From Thioglobus_C sp964448305 (GTDB lineage: Bacteria; Pseudomonadota; Gammaproteobacteria; PS1; Pseudothioglobaceae): a DNA stretch of 45,871 nucleotides. Shown piece by piece: positions 8,437 through 16,752 of the stretch. Position numbers and translations under genes: made by a program. Location: contig CAYUWB010000009.1 in NCBI GenBank assembly GCA_964448305.1, positions 1-45,871 on the forward strand, given 5' to 3'. The stretch's first letter is position 1, and each line of letters starts with the position of its first letter. The notes beneath the pieces were generated by a model. That model searched no databases. It had not been told where the DNA came from and worked only from the letters and a program-made list of their open reading frames with translations.

Positions 8437-8919
8437 ATGGTCAAATTTAAAGCATTACTGTTATTACTGATCAGTAGCACCCTTATGGCTAATTACACAC
8501 ATCCTAGTGTTAATCGGCTAATACAGGCTAATAATGAGCCTGTAGGCGTAGTATTTGAGTTGATTGAGAGTGACAAAAGAACTTGGACATGGGCTGCACC
8601 CATGATTAAAGACCTAAAAGACCAATTAAAAGCAAAATACCCGGACATTGAAATAGCGGTGGTTTCCCATGGTCGTGAGCAATTTCAGCTAACCAAGAAA
8701 AGAGCTAAGCGCCAAAAAGCAGCCATATCAATATTAGAAGATCTGGTTCGCAAAGAAGATGTTGGTTTGCATGTGTGTGGCACGCATTCATCTTGGTACG
8801 ACATACCAACAAGCAGTTATATTGATATTGTTGATGTGGCTGTGAGTGGACCAGCAAAAATTAATGACTATATCAATTTAGATTATCAGTTGATAATACT
8901 TAAAAAACCTACTAAATAA
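8437..8919 (+). CDS. Exported DsrE/DsrF-like family protein
   Basis: 160 residues with an N-terminal signal peptide (MVKFKALLLLLISSTLMA) followed by a domain that looks like the DsrE superfamily: VGVVFELIESD, then IEIAVVSHGREQFQLT, then the Cys-bearing HVCGTH in the position of the single conserved Cys of these folds. DsrE proteins are linked to sulfur transfer; periplasmic single-domain relatives are common in sulfur-oxidising Gammaproteobacteria, but their role is not established. Monocistronic, facing the next operon. Assignment is by motif and could be wrong at family level. Confidence 0.6.
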   Translation: MVKFKALLLLLISSTLMANYTHPSVNRLIQANNEPVGVVFELIESDKRTWTWAAPMIKDLKDQLKAKYPDIEIAVVSHGREQFQLTKKRAKRQKAAISILEDLVRKEDVGLHVCGTHSSWYDIPTSSYIDIVDVAVSGPAKINDYINLDYQLIILKKPTK

Positions 8920-8929
8920 AAAAATGCTT

Positions 8930-9280
8930 TTATATTTTGCAAGAAATTACTTTTTTATATCTCCACTTAGAAAAAATTTTATATAAAGCGCTTAATAAAC
9001 TATAAATGATTGGCAAAGACGCCAAAAAACCTAACAATTTAAAACTAGGTATATTTTTCCATATTACTATAAACGCCGAAACACCTATAAAAAGATTATT
9101 ATTATGATCTTTTACATGAAGAGCTTTTAAAGCATCTATTTTTGAGAACATTTGCCTGTCAAGAGCATTTCTTTTGTTTAAATCAATCCAAGAGAAACAA
9201 TAGTTTTTGGTGATTTTTCGATAAAAACGAATTTCTCTAGAACATAAATTGCACTTACCATCATAAAAAACAGTAATCAT
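8930..9280 (-). CDS. DCC-family thiol-disulfide oxidoreductase-like protein (DUF393)
   Basis: 116 residues beginning ITVFYDGKCNLCSREIRFY, the DxxCxxC signature (D7, C10, C13) that names the DCC/DUF393 family. A thioredoxin-like fold and redox role are usually assumed, without a defined substrate. A hydrophobic segment lies at about residues 78-96. The ATG overlaps the trpB stop as ATGA, so it is the last gene of the merR-phrB-cbiX-trpB transcript. DUF393 genes are often seen near photolyase and YbgA-like genes, which fits this locus. Confidence 0.8.
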   Translation of the reverse strand: MITVFYDGKCNLCSREIRFYRKITKNYCFSWIDLNKRNALDRQMFSKIDALKALHVKDHNNNLFIGVSAFIVIWKNIPSFKLLGFLASLPIIYSLLSALYKIFSKWRYKKVISCKI

Positions 9281-10476
9281 GAACTCTCCATTAACAACCT
9301 AACCGTATCTATATCTTTATCCCCTCGCCCTGATAGATTGACAATAATGTTTTTGTTCTTGCCCAGTTTTTTGGCGAGTTTAATACAATAAGCAATCGCA
9401 TGAGAAGATTCTAATGCGGGAAGAATACCTTCAACCTTTGTCAAAGTATGAAATGCATCAAGCGCCTCTTTGTCGGTTATCGCTACATATTGTGCACGAC
9501 CTGAATCTTTCAAATAGGCATGCTCAGGGCCCACACCCGGATAGTCTAGTCCTGCAGAGATAGAATGAGTTTCGCCAATCTGTCCATTAGAATCACAAAC
9601 AACATAAGTTCTATTTCCATGCAGTACACCTGGTTTACCATTATTCAAAGGAGCTGAATGTTTTTTTGTATCAAGCCCATAGCCTGCGGCCTCTACGCCA
9701 TAAATTTCAACTGACTCATCATCAATAAATTCATGAAATAATCCGATTGCATTGGAACCGCCACCTACACAGGCGACTAATGCATCTGGCAAGCCGCCAA
9801 CTTGCTCCGAAAATTGCACTTTGGCCTCTTTGCCAATAATTGATTGGAAGTCACGCACCATCATTGGATACGGGTGCGGGCCGGCAACGGTGCCAATAAT
9901 ATAAAAGGTGCTATCTACATTTGTCACCCAATCTCTCATGGCTTCATTCAGTGCATCTTTAAGTGTTTTGGATCCTGAAGTAACAGGAATAACCGTTGCA
10001 CCTAAGAGCTTCATGCGAAAAACATTAAGCGCCTGACGGGCAACATCAACCTCACCCATATATACCACACACTCTAAACCTAATCTTGCAGCCACTGTTG
10101 CAGTAGCAACGCCATGCTGGCCTGCACCAGTTTCTGCAATAATTCGAGTCTTGCCCAAGCGTTTTGCCAATAGAGCCTGACCAATGGTATTATTGATCTT
10201 ATGCGCGCCAGTGTGGTTAAGATCTTCGCGTTTTAAATATATTTGTGCACCACCAAGTTTTTTACTTAAGTTTTCAGCATGATAAAGTGGCGTTGTCCGA
10301 CCAACATAGTGTTTTAAATCATGATTAAATTCTTTTAAAAAAACAGGATCGCTAGACGATTTAACATACTCCTTCTCAAGATCATTCAACGCCTGTACTA
10401 ATGTTTCTGATGAAAAATTTCCTCCGAAAATACCAAAATGCCCCTTTGAATCAGGAAGATTGTATTTATGTTGCAC
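9277..10476 (-). CDS. trpB: Tryptophan synthase beta chain
   Basis: PLP enzyme condensing indole and serine to tryptophan. 399 residues, of TrpB1 type: the PLP Lys is K93 in EDLNHTGAHKINN, with GAGQHGVATATVAA, the phosphate loop CVGGGSNAIG and NLSGRGDKD near the C-terminus. The start is GTG at 10476, placed 8 nt after a strong AGGAGG inside the end of cbiX. No trpA, trpF or other trp gene is nearby. Its base composition is visibly higher in GC than phrB and merR upstream (29 G+C in 9781-9840 against 15 in 11641-11700), hinting at different origins within one transcript. Confidence 0.94.
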   Translation of the reverse strand: MQHKYNLPDSKGHFGIFGGNFSSETLVQALNDLEKEYVKSSSDPVFLKEFNHDLKHYVGRTTPLYHAENLSKKLGGAQIYLKREDLNHTGAHKINNTIGQALLAKRLGKTRIIAETGAGQHGVATATVAARLGLECVVYMGEVDVARQALNVFRMKLLGATVIPVTSGSKTLKDALNEAMRDWVTNVDSTFYIIGTVAGPHPYPMMVRDFQSIIGKEAKVQFSEQVGGLPDALVACVGGGSNAIGLFHEFIDDESVEIYGVEAAGYGLDTKKHSAPLNNGKPGVLHGNRTYVVCDSNGQIGETHSISAGLDYPGVGPEHAYLKDSGRAQYVAITDKEALDAFHTLTKVEGILPALESSHAIAYCIKLAKKLGKNKNIIVNLSGRGDKDIDTVRLLMESS

Positions 10477-10855
10477 AGCCTCTACCTCCTTGCATATAAA
10501 CTGCAGTCTGAAGAAGTAAATCTGCTATTTCACTATTGGCACCAAGATAATCTGAGATAACTATTTTTATATCAGGATGATTTTTTACACCTTTTTGCAC
10601 TTCTTCTGGAACATCTTCAGTAACATGTCTGCCAGCAGATAAAAAATATGGAACAACAATAATTTCTTTAGCTCCAACTTCTGCAAGTTGATTAATACCT
10701 TCTGGAATTAAAGGGTCTGCAAGCTCTAAAAAAGCAAATTTCACAATATCGAAATTATTACCAATTAATTTATTCATTTTCAATGATAGTTGCCTTACTT
10801 CTTCATTAGATGATTTTTTTCTACTTCCATGAGCTACTAATAATATCGCTTTCAT
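10466..10855 (-). CDS. CbiX/SirB-type sirohydrochlorin chelatase-like protein
   Basis: 129 residues starting MKAILLVAHGSRKKSSNEEV, the short single-domain chelatase form (CbiX-S/SirB). The metal-binding His of VAHGSR and the second His of FLSAGRHVTEDVPE are present. Family members insert cobalt or iron into sirohydrochlorin for cobalamin or siroheme synthesis; which metal cannot be decided. The ATG overlaps the phrB stop as ATGA and the 3' end overlaps trpB. A cobalt or iron tetrapyrrole enzyme beside a regulator of B12-binding fold is suggestive but not proof of a link. Confidence 0.82.
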   Translation of the reverse strand: MKAILLVAHGSRKKSSNEEVRQLSLKMNKLIGNNFDIVKFAFLELADPLIPEGINQLAEVGAKEIIVVPYFLSAGRHVTEDVPEEVQKGVKNHPDIKIVISDYLGANSEIADLLLQTAVYMQGGRGCAT

Positions 10856-12228
10856 TGTTTATCCTTAAGTGAGTTTTGTAATAATTTAATTTTTTGATAC
10901 CTAATTTTCGCTTCTTTTGCAGATTTTGAAACAGAAACAATTGGTTTAATATTTAACGTTTGATTTAAATATTTTTGTACATACTTATTTTCTGGATCAA
11001 ATTTTTTTTCTTGTAGATATGGGTTAAAAATTCTACTAAATTGAGCGGAGTAAGGCGCTGTGCCTGCTATCCATTGCCAACCCATAGTATTAGAAGCAAG
11101 ATCTGCATCAATTAAAGTATCCCAAAACCATTTAGCCCCCTCAATCCAATGTATACCGAGATTTTTAGTTAAGAATGATGCGCTTATCATTCTAGCTCTA
11201 TTTGGTATCCAGCCTTCGTTCCAAAGTTGAGTCATTGAACTGTCAACAATATCAATGCCAGTTTTAGATTGCTTCCAAAGTTCAAGCAATATATCGTCTT
11301 GATTCCACAAAATAGCTGAATCACAATAACTACGTATTGACTTTAAATATGATTCTTGATTATGAAATAGCATGTATTTCGAAAATTCTCTCCATATTAA
11401 TTGGCGAAGAAATTCATATCGAATTATGTCACATTCATACAAATCAGTATCAATAGATTCAAGAATTTCATAGAAAAGATAATCAATTGATACTTCTCCA
11501 AAGTTAATCGATGCTGATAATTTAGAAGTATGTTGTTCTGACAAAGAGTCTCGATTATTTGAGTATTGATCAACATTTTTAGCAACAAAATTCTTTAACA
11601 TGTTAATTGAATTTAACTCTCCAGGTTGCCAGAAATTATCAAATTTCTTACTCCAAGACTTGTCTAAAATCAATTTTAAATCAGATAGATGAGTTTGTTT
11701 TTTAGTGCGTATAAATTTTTTTGTAGTGTTCAATTTTCCAATTTTGAAATCTTTTTTCTCTAACAAATCATTGAATTTATTTGCAAAAGGGGTGAAAACT
11801 TTATAAAATCCTTTTGCTTTTGTTTGAATACTATTTGGGTCAAATACCGCATCTATACCAATATATTTGAAATTATTTATATTTGGCAAAGATTCAATAA
11901 CGTTTTGATCAATTTTTAATTGAATTGGGTTAATTGATTTATTACAAAATATTTTAGTTGCAGAGTTGTTTTTATTAACGTATTTAGACAAAATGGTTGA
12001 AGCGTCTCCAACAAAAAAATTTAATGTAATTCCTAGTTTATATAGTTGAGCCTCAAGATCTAGTAAACTATGATGTAAATACCATTGTGCAGCTTCCCCA
12101 ATAAAAAAATTATTCTTTTCTGGAAGAATATATACAGCTTCCAGTCTATCAGACTGTAACATCGCCTCTGATAAAGCTAAATTATGATTTATCCTTAAAT
12201 CATTCCTGAACCATATAATATTACTCAT
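10852..12228 (-). CDS. phrB: Deoxyribodipyrimidine photolyase
   Basis: 458-residue CPD photolyase of the cryptochrome/photolyase family, repairing UV dimers with light through FADH-. The antenna domain opens IIWFRNDLRINHNLAL; the FAD domain shows LIWREFSKYMLFH, QLWNEGWIPNRARMISASFLTK and MGWQWIAGT...RIFNPYLQEKKFDPENKYV. The usual GTGTDAAPYFRIFNP stretch is replaced by GTAPYSAQFSRIFNP, a variant worth noting. The gene is very AT-rich. It overlaps merR by 8 nt and cbiX by 4 nt, so it is the second gene of the operon. Confidence 0.93.
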   Translation of the reverse strand: MSNIIWFRNDLRINHNLALSEAMLQSDRLEAVYILPEKNNFFIGEAAQWYLHHSLLDLEAQLYKLGITLNFFVGDASTILSKYVNKNNSATKIFCNKSINPIQLKIDQNVIESLPNINNFKYIGIDAVFDPNSIQTKAKGFYKVFTPFANKFNDLLEKKDFKIGKLNTTKKFIRTKKQTHLSDLKLILDKSWSKKFDNFWQPGELNSINMLKNFVAKNVDQYSNNRDSLSEQHTSKLSASINFGEVSIDYLFYEILESIDTDLYECDIIRYEFLRQLIWREFSKYMLFHNQESYLKSIRSYCDSAILWNQDDILLELWKQSKTGIDIVDSSMTQLWNEGWIPNRARMISASFLTKNLGIHWIEGAKWFWDTLIDADLASNTMGWQWIAGTAPYSAQFSRIFNPYLQEKKFDPENKYVQKYLNQTLNIKPIVSVSKSAKEAKIRYQKIKLLQNSLKDKQ

Positions 12229-13105
12229 GAAAGATATTGAACATATGTTTTCTATAAAGATTAATTGCTATAGGATTAGAGTGACCTAGATAGTAGACAT
12301 TATTTTGTTTAAAAACATCTGAATAGGTTTCATCATCAAAATCACCATAAACAAAAATTGGACTTTCAGAATCTTTAATAAATTCTATAAATAATTTGTC
12401 TTTTATTTGGCGCTTACTAGGAGCTATAAAAATAGCCCTAGCAGCTGATTTTTTTACAACTTTATTAACTAAGTTGAAGGGCAATAAGCTTCCAAAAAAT
12501 AAAGCCTGATAACCTAATGTAATTACCATATTACTCAACATCATTAAAGAGGCTTCTTTATTAAAATCGCTAACAAAAATCACTTTTTTAGAATTGTTAT
12601 TTTTTATATTGTCATAGTGAAATCTTGACGTTAAACGAATTTGAAGCCATTTATTAAAAAAACCTACCTCAGCAATATCAGTAGACTCTTGTGAATAAAA
12701 CTTTAGCAATGGCTGAAGTAATTTATCAGAAACTAATTCAATTGGATATATAGAAGCAATATCATTATAAATATTATCAATACGGTTATAACTAAAATCA
12801 CTGACTGCGCTTTTAATATTGGTAATTGTCTCGTCCCACATATTCCTTTGGTTTGCCTGAATTATATCTTCGGCACCTTCATGATCAATAATGTTTTTAA
12901 TATTAATAAAAGTATGACCATCTTCAAGCAATTCCTTAATTCTTAAGACACGAGAGAGGTCACTTTGATTGTATAAACGATGACCTTTTGGCGTTCTCTT
13001 GGGCTTTATCAGTCCATAACGCCTTTCCCAAGCCCTTAGTGTAGAAGACTTTATGCCTGATTTTTGCTCTAAAACTCTAATTGGAAATAAATTATTTATA
13101 TTCAT
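12221..13105 (-). CDS. MerR-family regulator with degenerate B12-binding fold (CarH/LitR-like)
   Basis: Likely transcriptional regulator of the photolyase locus. Residues 5-65 form a MerR winged helix (VLEQKSGIKSSTLRAWERRYGLI, then KGHRLYNQSDL). The C-terminal half follows the CarH layout: a helical bundle and a Rossmann-like domain with VIFVSD followed by GYQALFFGS. The cobalamin signatures look lost: the position of the ligand His in DxHxxG reads DFNKEA, and the EH pair after the helical bundle reads EVG. Relatives without B12 are known and work with a separate light sensor. ATG at 13105 chosen over TTG at 13123. 294 residues. Confidence 0.8.
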   Translation of the reverse strand: MNINNLFPIRVLEQKSGIKSSTLRAWERRYGLIKPKRTPKGHRLYNQSDLSRVLRIKELLEDGHTFINIKNIIDHEGAEDIIQANQRNMWDETITNIKSAVSDFSYNRIDNIYNDIASIYPIELVSDKLLQPLLKFYSQESTDIAEVGFFNKWLQIRLTSRFHYDNIKNNNSKKVIFVSDFNKEASLMMLSNMVITLGYQALFFGSLLPFNLVNKVVKKSAARAIFIAPSKRQIKDKLFIEFIKDSESPIFVYGDFDDETYSDVFKQNNVYYLGHSNPIAINLYRKHMFNIFHE

Positions 13106-13106
13106 A

Positions 13107-13160
13107 TTGTACAAATTATACAAGAATTTTATCTTTGTATAAGTTATTTTACTTTATAAT
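13107..13160. promoter_or_regulatory. Divergent promoter region with TTGTAYAA-type repeats
   Basis: Three related octamers sit between merR and the DUF523/DUF1722 gene: the palindrome TTGTACAA (13107-13114), TTATACAA (13116-13123) and its exact inverse TTGTATAA (13135-13142). Minus-strand -10 TATAAT lies at 13115-13120, close enough to the ATG at 13105 to give a leaderless or very short leader. Plus-strand -10 TATAAT is at 13155-13160. AT-rich TTGTACA-like repeats are the type of site bound by CarH/LitR proteins, so autoregulation is inferred. Confidence 0.6.
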
Positions 13161-13167
13161 AAGAATT

Positions 13168-14139
13168 ATGAAGCATGAAAATTATAAAAGTCAAAAACCA
13201 GTTGTTGGTATTAGTGGTTGCTTACTTGGCCAAAAAGTAAGATATGATGGAGGGCATAAAAATAATAAATTTGCCAATGACATCTTGGGCAATTTTTTTA
13301 CATTTAAAGCTTTTTGTCCAGAAGTGGGTAGCGGTATGGGTACGCCTAGACCGCCAATTCAATTAAAAAAAATAAATGACAAAGTTTCTCTGGTGGATAA
13401 ACATTTTCCCGATATAGATTTAAACAATAAGATTACAGATTATTATCAAAGTATTTCAAGCAATATTGAGAACTCTATAAATGGGTACATTTTGAAAAGC
13501 AAATCACCTAGCTGTGGCATGGAGAGAGTTCCTTTATATAATGACAATCCTAATTGTACTCCGGATTATTCTGGTATTGGAATTTTTGCAAAAGAGCTCA
13601 TAACAAATAATCTTGATGTTCCTATTGAAGAAGAAGGTAGATTAAATGATCCTACAATTAGAGAAAATTTTTTAGAAAGAGTTTATGCACATTATAGATT
13701 TCAGTCTATACAACAACATATGACTACCACTCAATTGTTTGAATTTCATGCTTCTTATAAATTTTCAATAATGGCTAGAGGCTCTCAGTATGCATCTATT
13801 TTAGGAAAAATTGCAGCTTCAGCTACACATAAAAATATACATGAAATTAAAAATATCTACTTAATTGAATTTATGAAAGTAATGAAAATTAAAGCCACAA
13901 GAAATAAACATATAAATTCTATGCAGCACATTATGGGATATTTCAAAAATGAGTTGGATTCTGAATCTAAAAACGAATTATTGAATGTTTTTGATTCTTA
14001 TAAAAACAACGAAGTGCCGTTATCTACGCCAATGGCTCTTTTAAATCTTTTTCAAAGAAAATACAAAAATTCGTATATTGGCAAACAATATTATTTAAAT
14101 CCATATCCTCAAAGTTTAGCATTAAGAGCAAATATTTAG
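13168..14139 (+). CDS. DUF523 + DUF1722 (YbgA-type) fusion protein
   Basis: 323 residues. The N-terminal half is DUF523 (VVGISGCLLGQKVRYDGGHK, then FCPEVGSGMGTPRPPIQL and KSKSPSCGM, with conserved Cys). The C-terminal half from about residue 175 is DUF1722, as in E. coli YbgA, which is also encoded beside phr. Function is not established; a DNA-repair or light-response association is inferred from recurrent linkage to photolyase genes. The ATG at 13168 follows a -10 TATAAT closely; a longer reading from 13081 runs through the divergent promoter and is rejected. Confidence 0.85.
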   Translation: MKHENYKSQKPVVGISGCLLGQKVRYDGGHKNNKFANDILGNFFTFKAFCPEVGSGMGTPRPPIQLKKINDKVSLVDKHFPDIDLNNKITDYYQSISSNIENSINGYILKSKSPSCGMERVPLYNDNPNCTPDYSGIGIFAKELITNNLDVPIEEEGRLNDPTIRENFLERVYAHYRFQSIQQHMTTTQLFEFHASYKFSIMARGSQYASILGKIAASATHKNIHEIKNIYLIEFMKVMKIKATRNKHINSMQHIMGYFKNELDSESKNELLNVFDSYKNNEVPLSTPMALLNLFQRKYKNSYIGKQYYLNPYPQSLALRANI

Positions 14140-14144
14140 AACTG

Positions 14145-14460
14145 ATGATGTACCAATGCACACAAAAATATGAGTCTACCAATAAAGCAAAAATTGGCGT
14201 TTTAATTACCAACTTAGGCACACCAGATCTTCCAGAAAAAAAATCTTTAAAGATTTATCTAAAGGAGTTTTTATTAGATACACGAGTGGTTGAACCTCCT
14301 CCTGCTAGATTTATATGGAAAGCTATTTTAAATTTAATTATTTAAATACAAGGCCTAAAAAATCTGCAGAAGCGTACAAACCTGTATGGGTAAATTTGGA
14401 AAAGGATCTCTATTATTAGACTTATCAAACAAGCACAGCTTGTCGATCAAAGTTTAAATG
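14145..14460 (+). pseudogene. Decayed second copy of ferrochelatase (hemH remnant)
   Basis: The first 66 codons (to TAA at 14343) read KIGVLITNLGTPDLPEKKSL and LLDTRVVEPPPARFIWKAILNL, the N-terminus of HemH. Homology then continues only by changing frame: LNTRPKKSAEAYKPVW in a second frame from about 14341, KFGKGSLLLDLS in a third near 14390-14425, then QAQLVDQSLND in yet another. At least three frame breaks in about 300 bases and loss of the remaining 70% of the gene make it a pseudogene. The intact hemH lies 1 kb away on the other strand. Small ATG-initiated peptide expression cannot be excluded. Confidence 0.88.
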
Positions 14461-14514
14461 ACTAAAGAACATATAGAGTTAATTATAAAAAACAACAGAT
14501 TGGATAAAATAAAA

Positions 14515-15360
14515 ATGAAAATTTTAATACTTGGCGGCACAGGTTTGGTTGGAAAGACATTAGTAAGTCATTTTTCGATTGACAATGAAGTAAAAGCTTT
14601 TGGAAGAGAAATTTACAATCAAGAAAAAACACTCGAGCAAAGTATTGAATGGTCGGACCTATTAATACAGTTAAGTGGAGCAACTATAGCAAAAAGATGG
14701 ACTAAAAAATACAAAGAAGAAATTTGGACAAGCAGAATAAATACAAATAAGAAATTAGCAAAAATATACAACAATTCAAACAAAAGTCCTAAGGTTATAT
14801 TTGCTTCTGCAGTAGGGTTTTACCCAGAATCAGACTGCGAAAATCCATTCGATGAAACATACACACAACATGGGTCTGACTTTTTGTCTGTGCTAGCTAA
14901 AAATTGGGAAGAAGAAGCGTTCAATATTAGTGAAAAAGCGTTAGTGTATCGATTTGGTGTTATTTTAAGTAAAGATGGCGGGGCGTTAAAAGAAATGCTG
15001 CCAATGTATCGACTAGGAGCTGGAGGCCCCATAGGAGATGGCACTCAATGCTTTCCTTGGATCCACATTCAAGACATAGTTAAAGCTTTTCAATTTGGAA
15101 TTGATCAAAATCTCAGTGGCATCTATAATTTAACATCTCCTAATTTAATTAATCAAAAAGAATTTGGTAAAGCTTTGGCTAGCGCTATAAATAGACCTTT
15201 TATAATTAAAACCTTTCCATGGCAATTAAAATTGTTATTTGGAGAAGGCAGCCAAGTACTAATGAAAAGTTTATCAGTCAAACCGCAAAAACTAATTGAC
15301 ATTGGTTTTAAATTTGACTTCCCAAATTTAAATGATGCTTTAAATAATTTATTTAAATAA
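14515..15360 (+). CDS. YfcH-like NAD-dependent epimerase/dehydratase family protein (TIGR01777 type)
   Basis: 281-residue extended SDR. Rossmann motif GGTGLVG sits at the N-terminus (MKILILGGTGLVGKTL), followed by IQLSGATIAKRW, FASAVGFYP (Ser-x-x-x-x-Tyr region), YRFGVILSKDGGALKEMLP and the C-terminal FPWQLKLLFGE typical of the YfcH/SULA group. Substrate unknown. ATG at 14515 gives the correct Rossmann start; the 19 extra residues possible from 14458 look like remnant sequence downstream of the hemH pseudogene. Often found beside photolyase and YbgA-type genes. AT-rich like them. Confidence 0.82.
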   Translation: MKILILGGTGLVGKTLVSHFSIDNEVKAFGREIYNQEKTLEQSIEWSDLLIQLSGATIAKRWTKKYKEEIWTSRINTNKKLAKIYNNSNKSPKVIFASAVGFYPESDCENPFDETYTQHGSDFLSVLAKNWEEEAFNISEKALVYRFGVILSKDGGALKEMLPMYRLGAGGPIGDGTQCFPWIHIQDIVKAFQFGIDQNLSGIYNLTSPNLINQKEFGKALASAINRPFIIKTFPWQLKLLFGEGSQVLMKSLSVKPQKLIDIGFKFDFPNLNDALNNLFK

Positions 15361-15424
15361 CAATTTTTTTAATTAAATCATATATTTTTATATAATTTAA
15401 CATAATATAAATTATGCGAACAAA

Positions 15425-16393
15425 TTACAGCCTCTGAATAATAATATTAGAGAGAGCCTCTAAATGGTCGTTTCTATCGTTTAACGCAGGGATATAACTA
15501 AACTGCTTTCCACCGGCTTGAATAAAATACTCTCGATTTTCCTCATCAATTTCTTCTAAAGTTTCTAGACAGTCTGAAGAAAAACCTGGGCAAATAACTT
15601 GAACGTGCCTAACACCTTCTTTTGCTAAAGACTCTAAACTCCCTTTAGTTTCAGGCTTAATCCACTCTTCAGGGCCAAATATTGATTGAAAGCACAATTG
15701 ATAATCACCATCTTGTAACTCTAGCTTCTTAGCAAGCAACACACTTGTTTCTAAACAGTGCTCATAATAAACATCGCCATTATCGACAAAACGCTTTGGT
15801 ATTCCATGAAATGACATCATTAATTTTTCAGGTTTTCCATGTAGTTTTTGGTGCTCAATAACTGAATTAGCTAAAGATTGAATATAATCCTCATTAGCAT
15901 AATAATTATCAATAAATTCTAACTCTGGGCTACTATCCCACCCCTTAAATGTTTCGTTAATAACATCCATTGTTGAAGTAGTTGTACTATCAGAATGTTG
16001 AGGATAGAGAGGCAAAACAACGATTTTTTCACAGCCTCTCCCCCTTAGTTTTGTTAAAGCCGAATTAATGCATGGGCAGCCATATCGCATACCCACTTCA
16101 AGCTCTATATTATTATTTGATAATATTTTTTCAATGCCTTTAGCTTGCATTAAAGTAATATTTAACAATGGAGAACCTTTGCCAAAAATATTCCAAACTT
16201 TAGCATAGGCCTGTGCAGATTTAGCAGGTCTTGTATTTAAAATCACAACATTTAAAATCAACCACCATAGAAATTTACTTCTTGGCTGAATAACTCTACT
16301 ATCTGAAAGAAATTGCTTTAGATATCGCTTTAAAGCGGGCTTTGTAGGCGCATCAGGTGTGCCAAGATTAGTAAGTAAAATACCAGTTTTCAT
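15425..16393 (-). CDS. hemH: Ferrochelatase
   Basis: Inserts Fe2+ into protoporphyrin IX, the last step of heme synthesis, at the inner membrane face. 322 residues with the N-terminal GILLTNLGTPDAP, LPLYPQHSDSTTTS, the catalytic His in MSFHGIPKRFV, and FQSIFGPEEWIKPET with CPGFSSDCLETLEEI. The start codon shares a base with the thioredoxin stop (TAATG), so the two are co-translated. A broken paralogue is present at 14145-14460. Confidence 0.96.
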   Translation of the reverse strand: MKTGILLTNLGTPDAPTKPALKRYLKQFLSDSRVIQPRSKFLWWLILNVVILNTRPAKSAQAYAKVWNIFGKGSPLLNITLMQAKGIEKILSNNNIELEVGMRYGCPCINSALTKLRGRGCEKIVVLPLYPQHSDSTTTSTMDVINETFKGWDSSPELEFIDNYYANEDYIQSLANSVIEHQKLHGKPEKLMMSFHGIPKRFVDNGDVYYEHCLETSVLLAKKLELQDGDYQLCFQSIFGPEEWIKPETKGSLESLAKEGVRHVQVICPGFSSDCLETLEEIDEENREYFIQAGGKQFSYIPALNDRNDHLEALSNIIIQRL

Positions 16394-16743
16394 TAAAATT
16401 TTTCCAAGTTTTTATCAATAAAGTCACGCAAAAAATCATGAGTTTTAACCGAATGAAATCGATCAACTTCTTCGCCTCGGATAAAGGCAATAACGGTAGG
16501 AAAACCACGTACTGAAAACTGCCCTGCAATTTTCATATTTTCATCCTCTGCTTCAAGTTTTGTTAATACAAATTCACCCTCATTATACTCTGCTGCAACA
16601 CCATTTAAGATCGGCTCTAAAATTTTACAGGGGCCACACCAATCAGCTGAAATATCCAAAATAACCAATTGTTTGTGTGATCGTTCAATCACTAAGGCTT
16701 GAAAAGTCTCAATTGAAACTTCAACAGAGGTAACGCTGGTCAT
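16393..16743 (-). CDS. Thioredoxin-family protein
   Basis: 116-residue thioredoxin fold with the canonical active site WCGPC (W35-C39), VRGFPTVIAFIRGEEV containing the cis-Pro, and no signal peptide, so a cytoplasmic disulfide reductase. Slightly longer at the N-terminus than classical TrxA. It lies between a YgiM-like gene and hemH with 1-base overlap to the latter. It could serve as a general thioredoxin or a dedicated one; the sequence does not say. Confidence 0.88.
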   Translation of the reverse strand: MTSVTSVEVSIETFQALVIERSHKQLVILDISADWCGPCKILEPILNGVAAEYNEGEFVLTKLEAEDENMKIAGQFSVRGFPTVIAFIRGEEVDRFHSVKTHDFLRDFIDKNLEKF

Positions 16744-16752
16744 AATAATTGG

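Noticed and set aside
13081..13167. 29-codon extension of the DUF523/DUF1722 gene
   Set aside because: It overlaps the divergent promoter and octamer repeats; the family N-terminus fits ATG 13168.
15361..15424. AT-only inverted repeat between the YfcH-like gene and hemH as a terminator
   Set aside because: ATAATTTA/TAAATTAT arms are all A/T in an AT-rich spacer; too weak to call.
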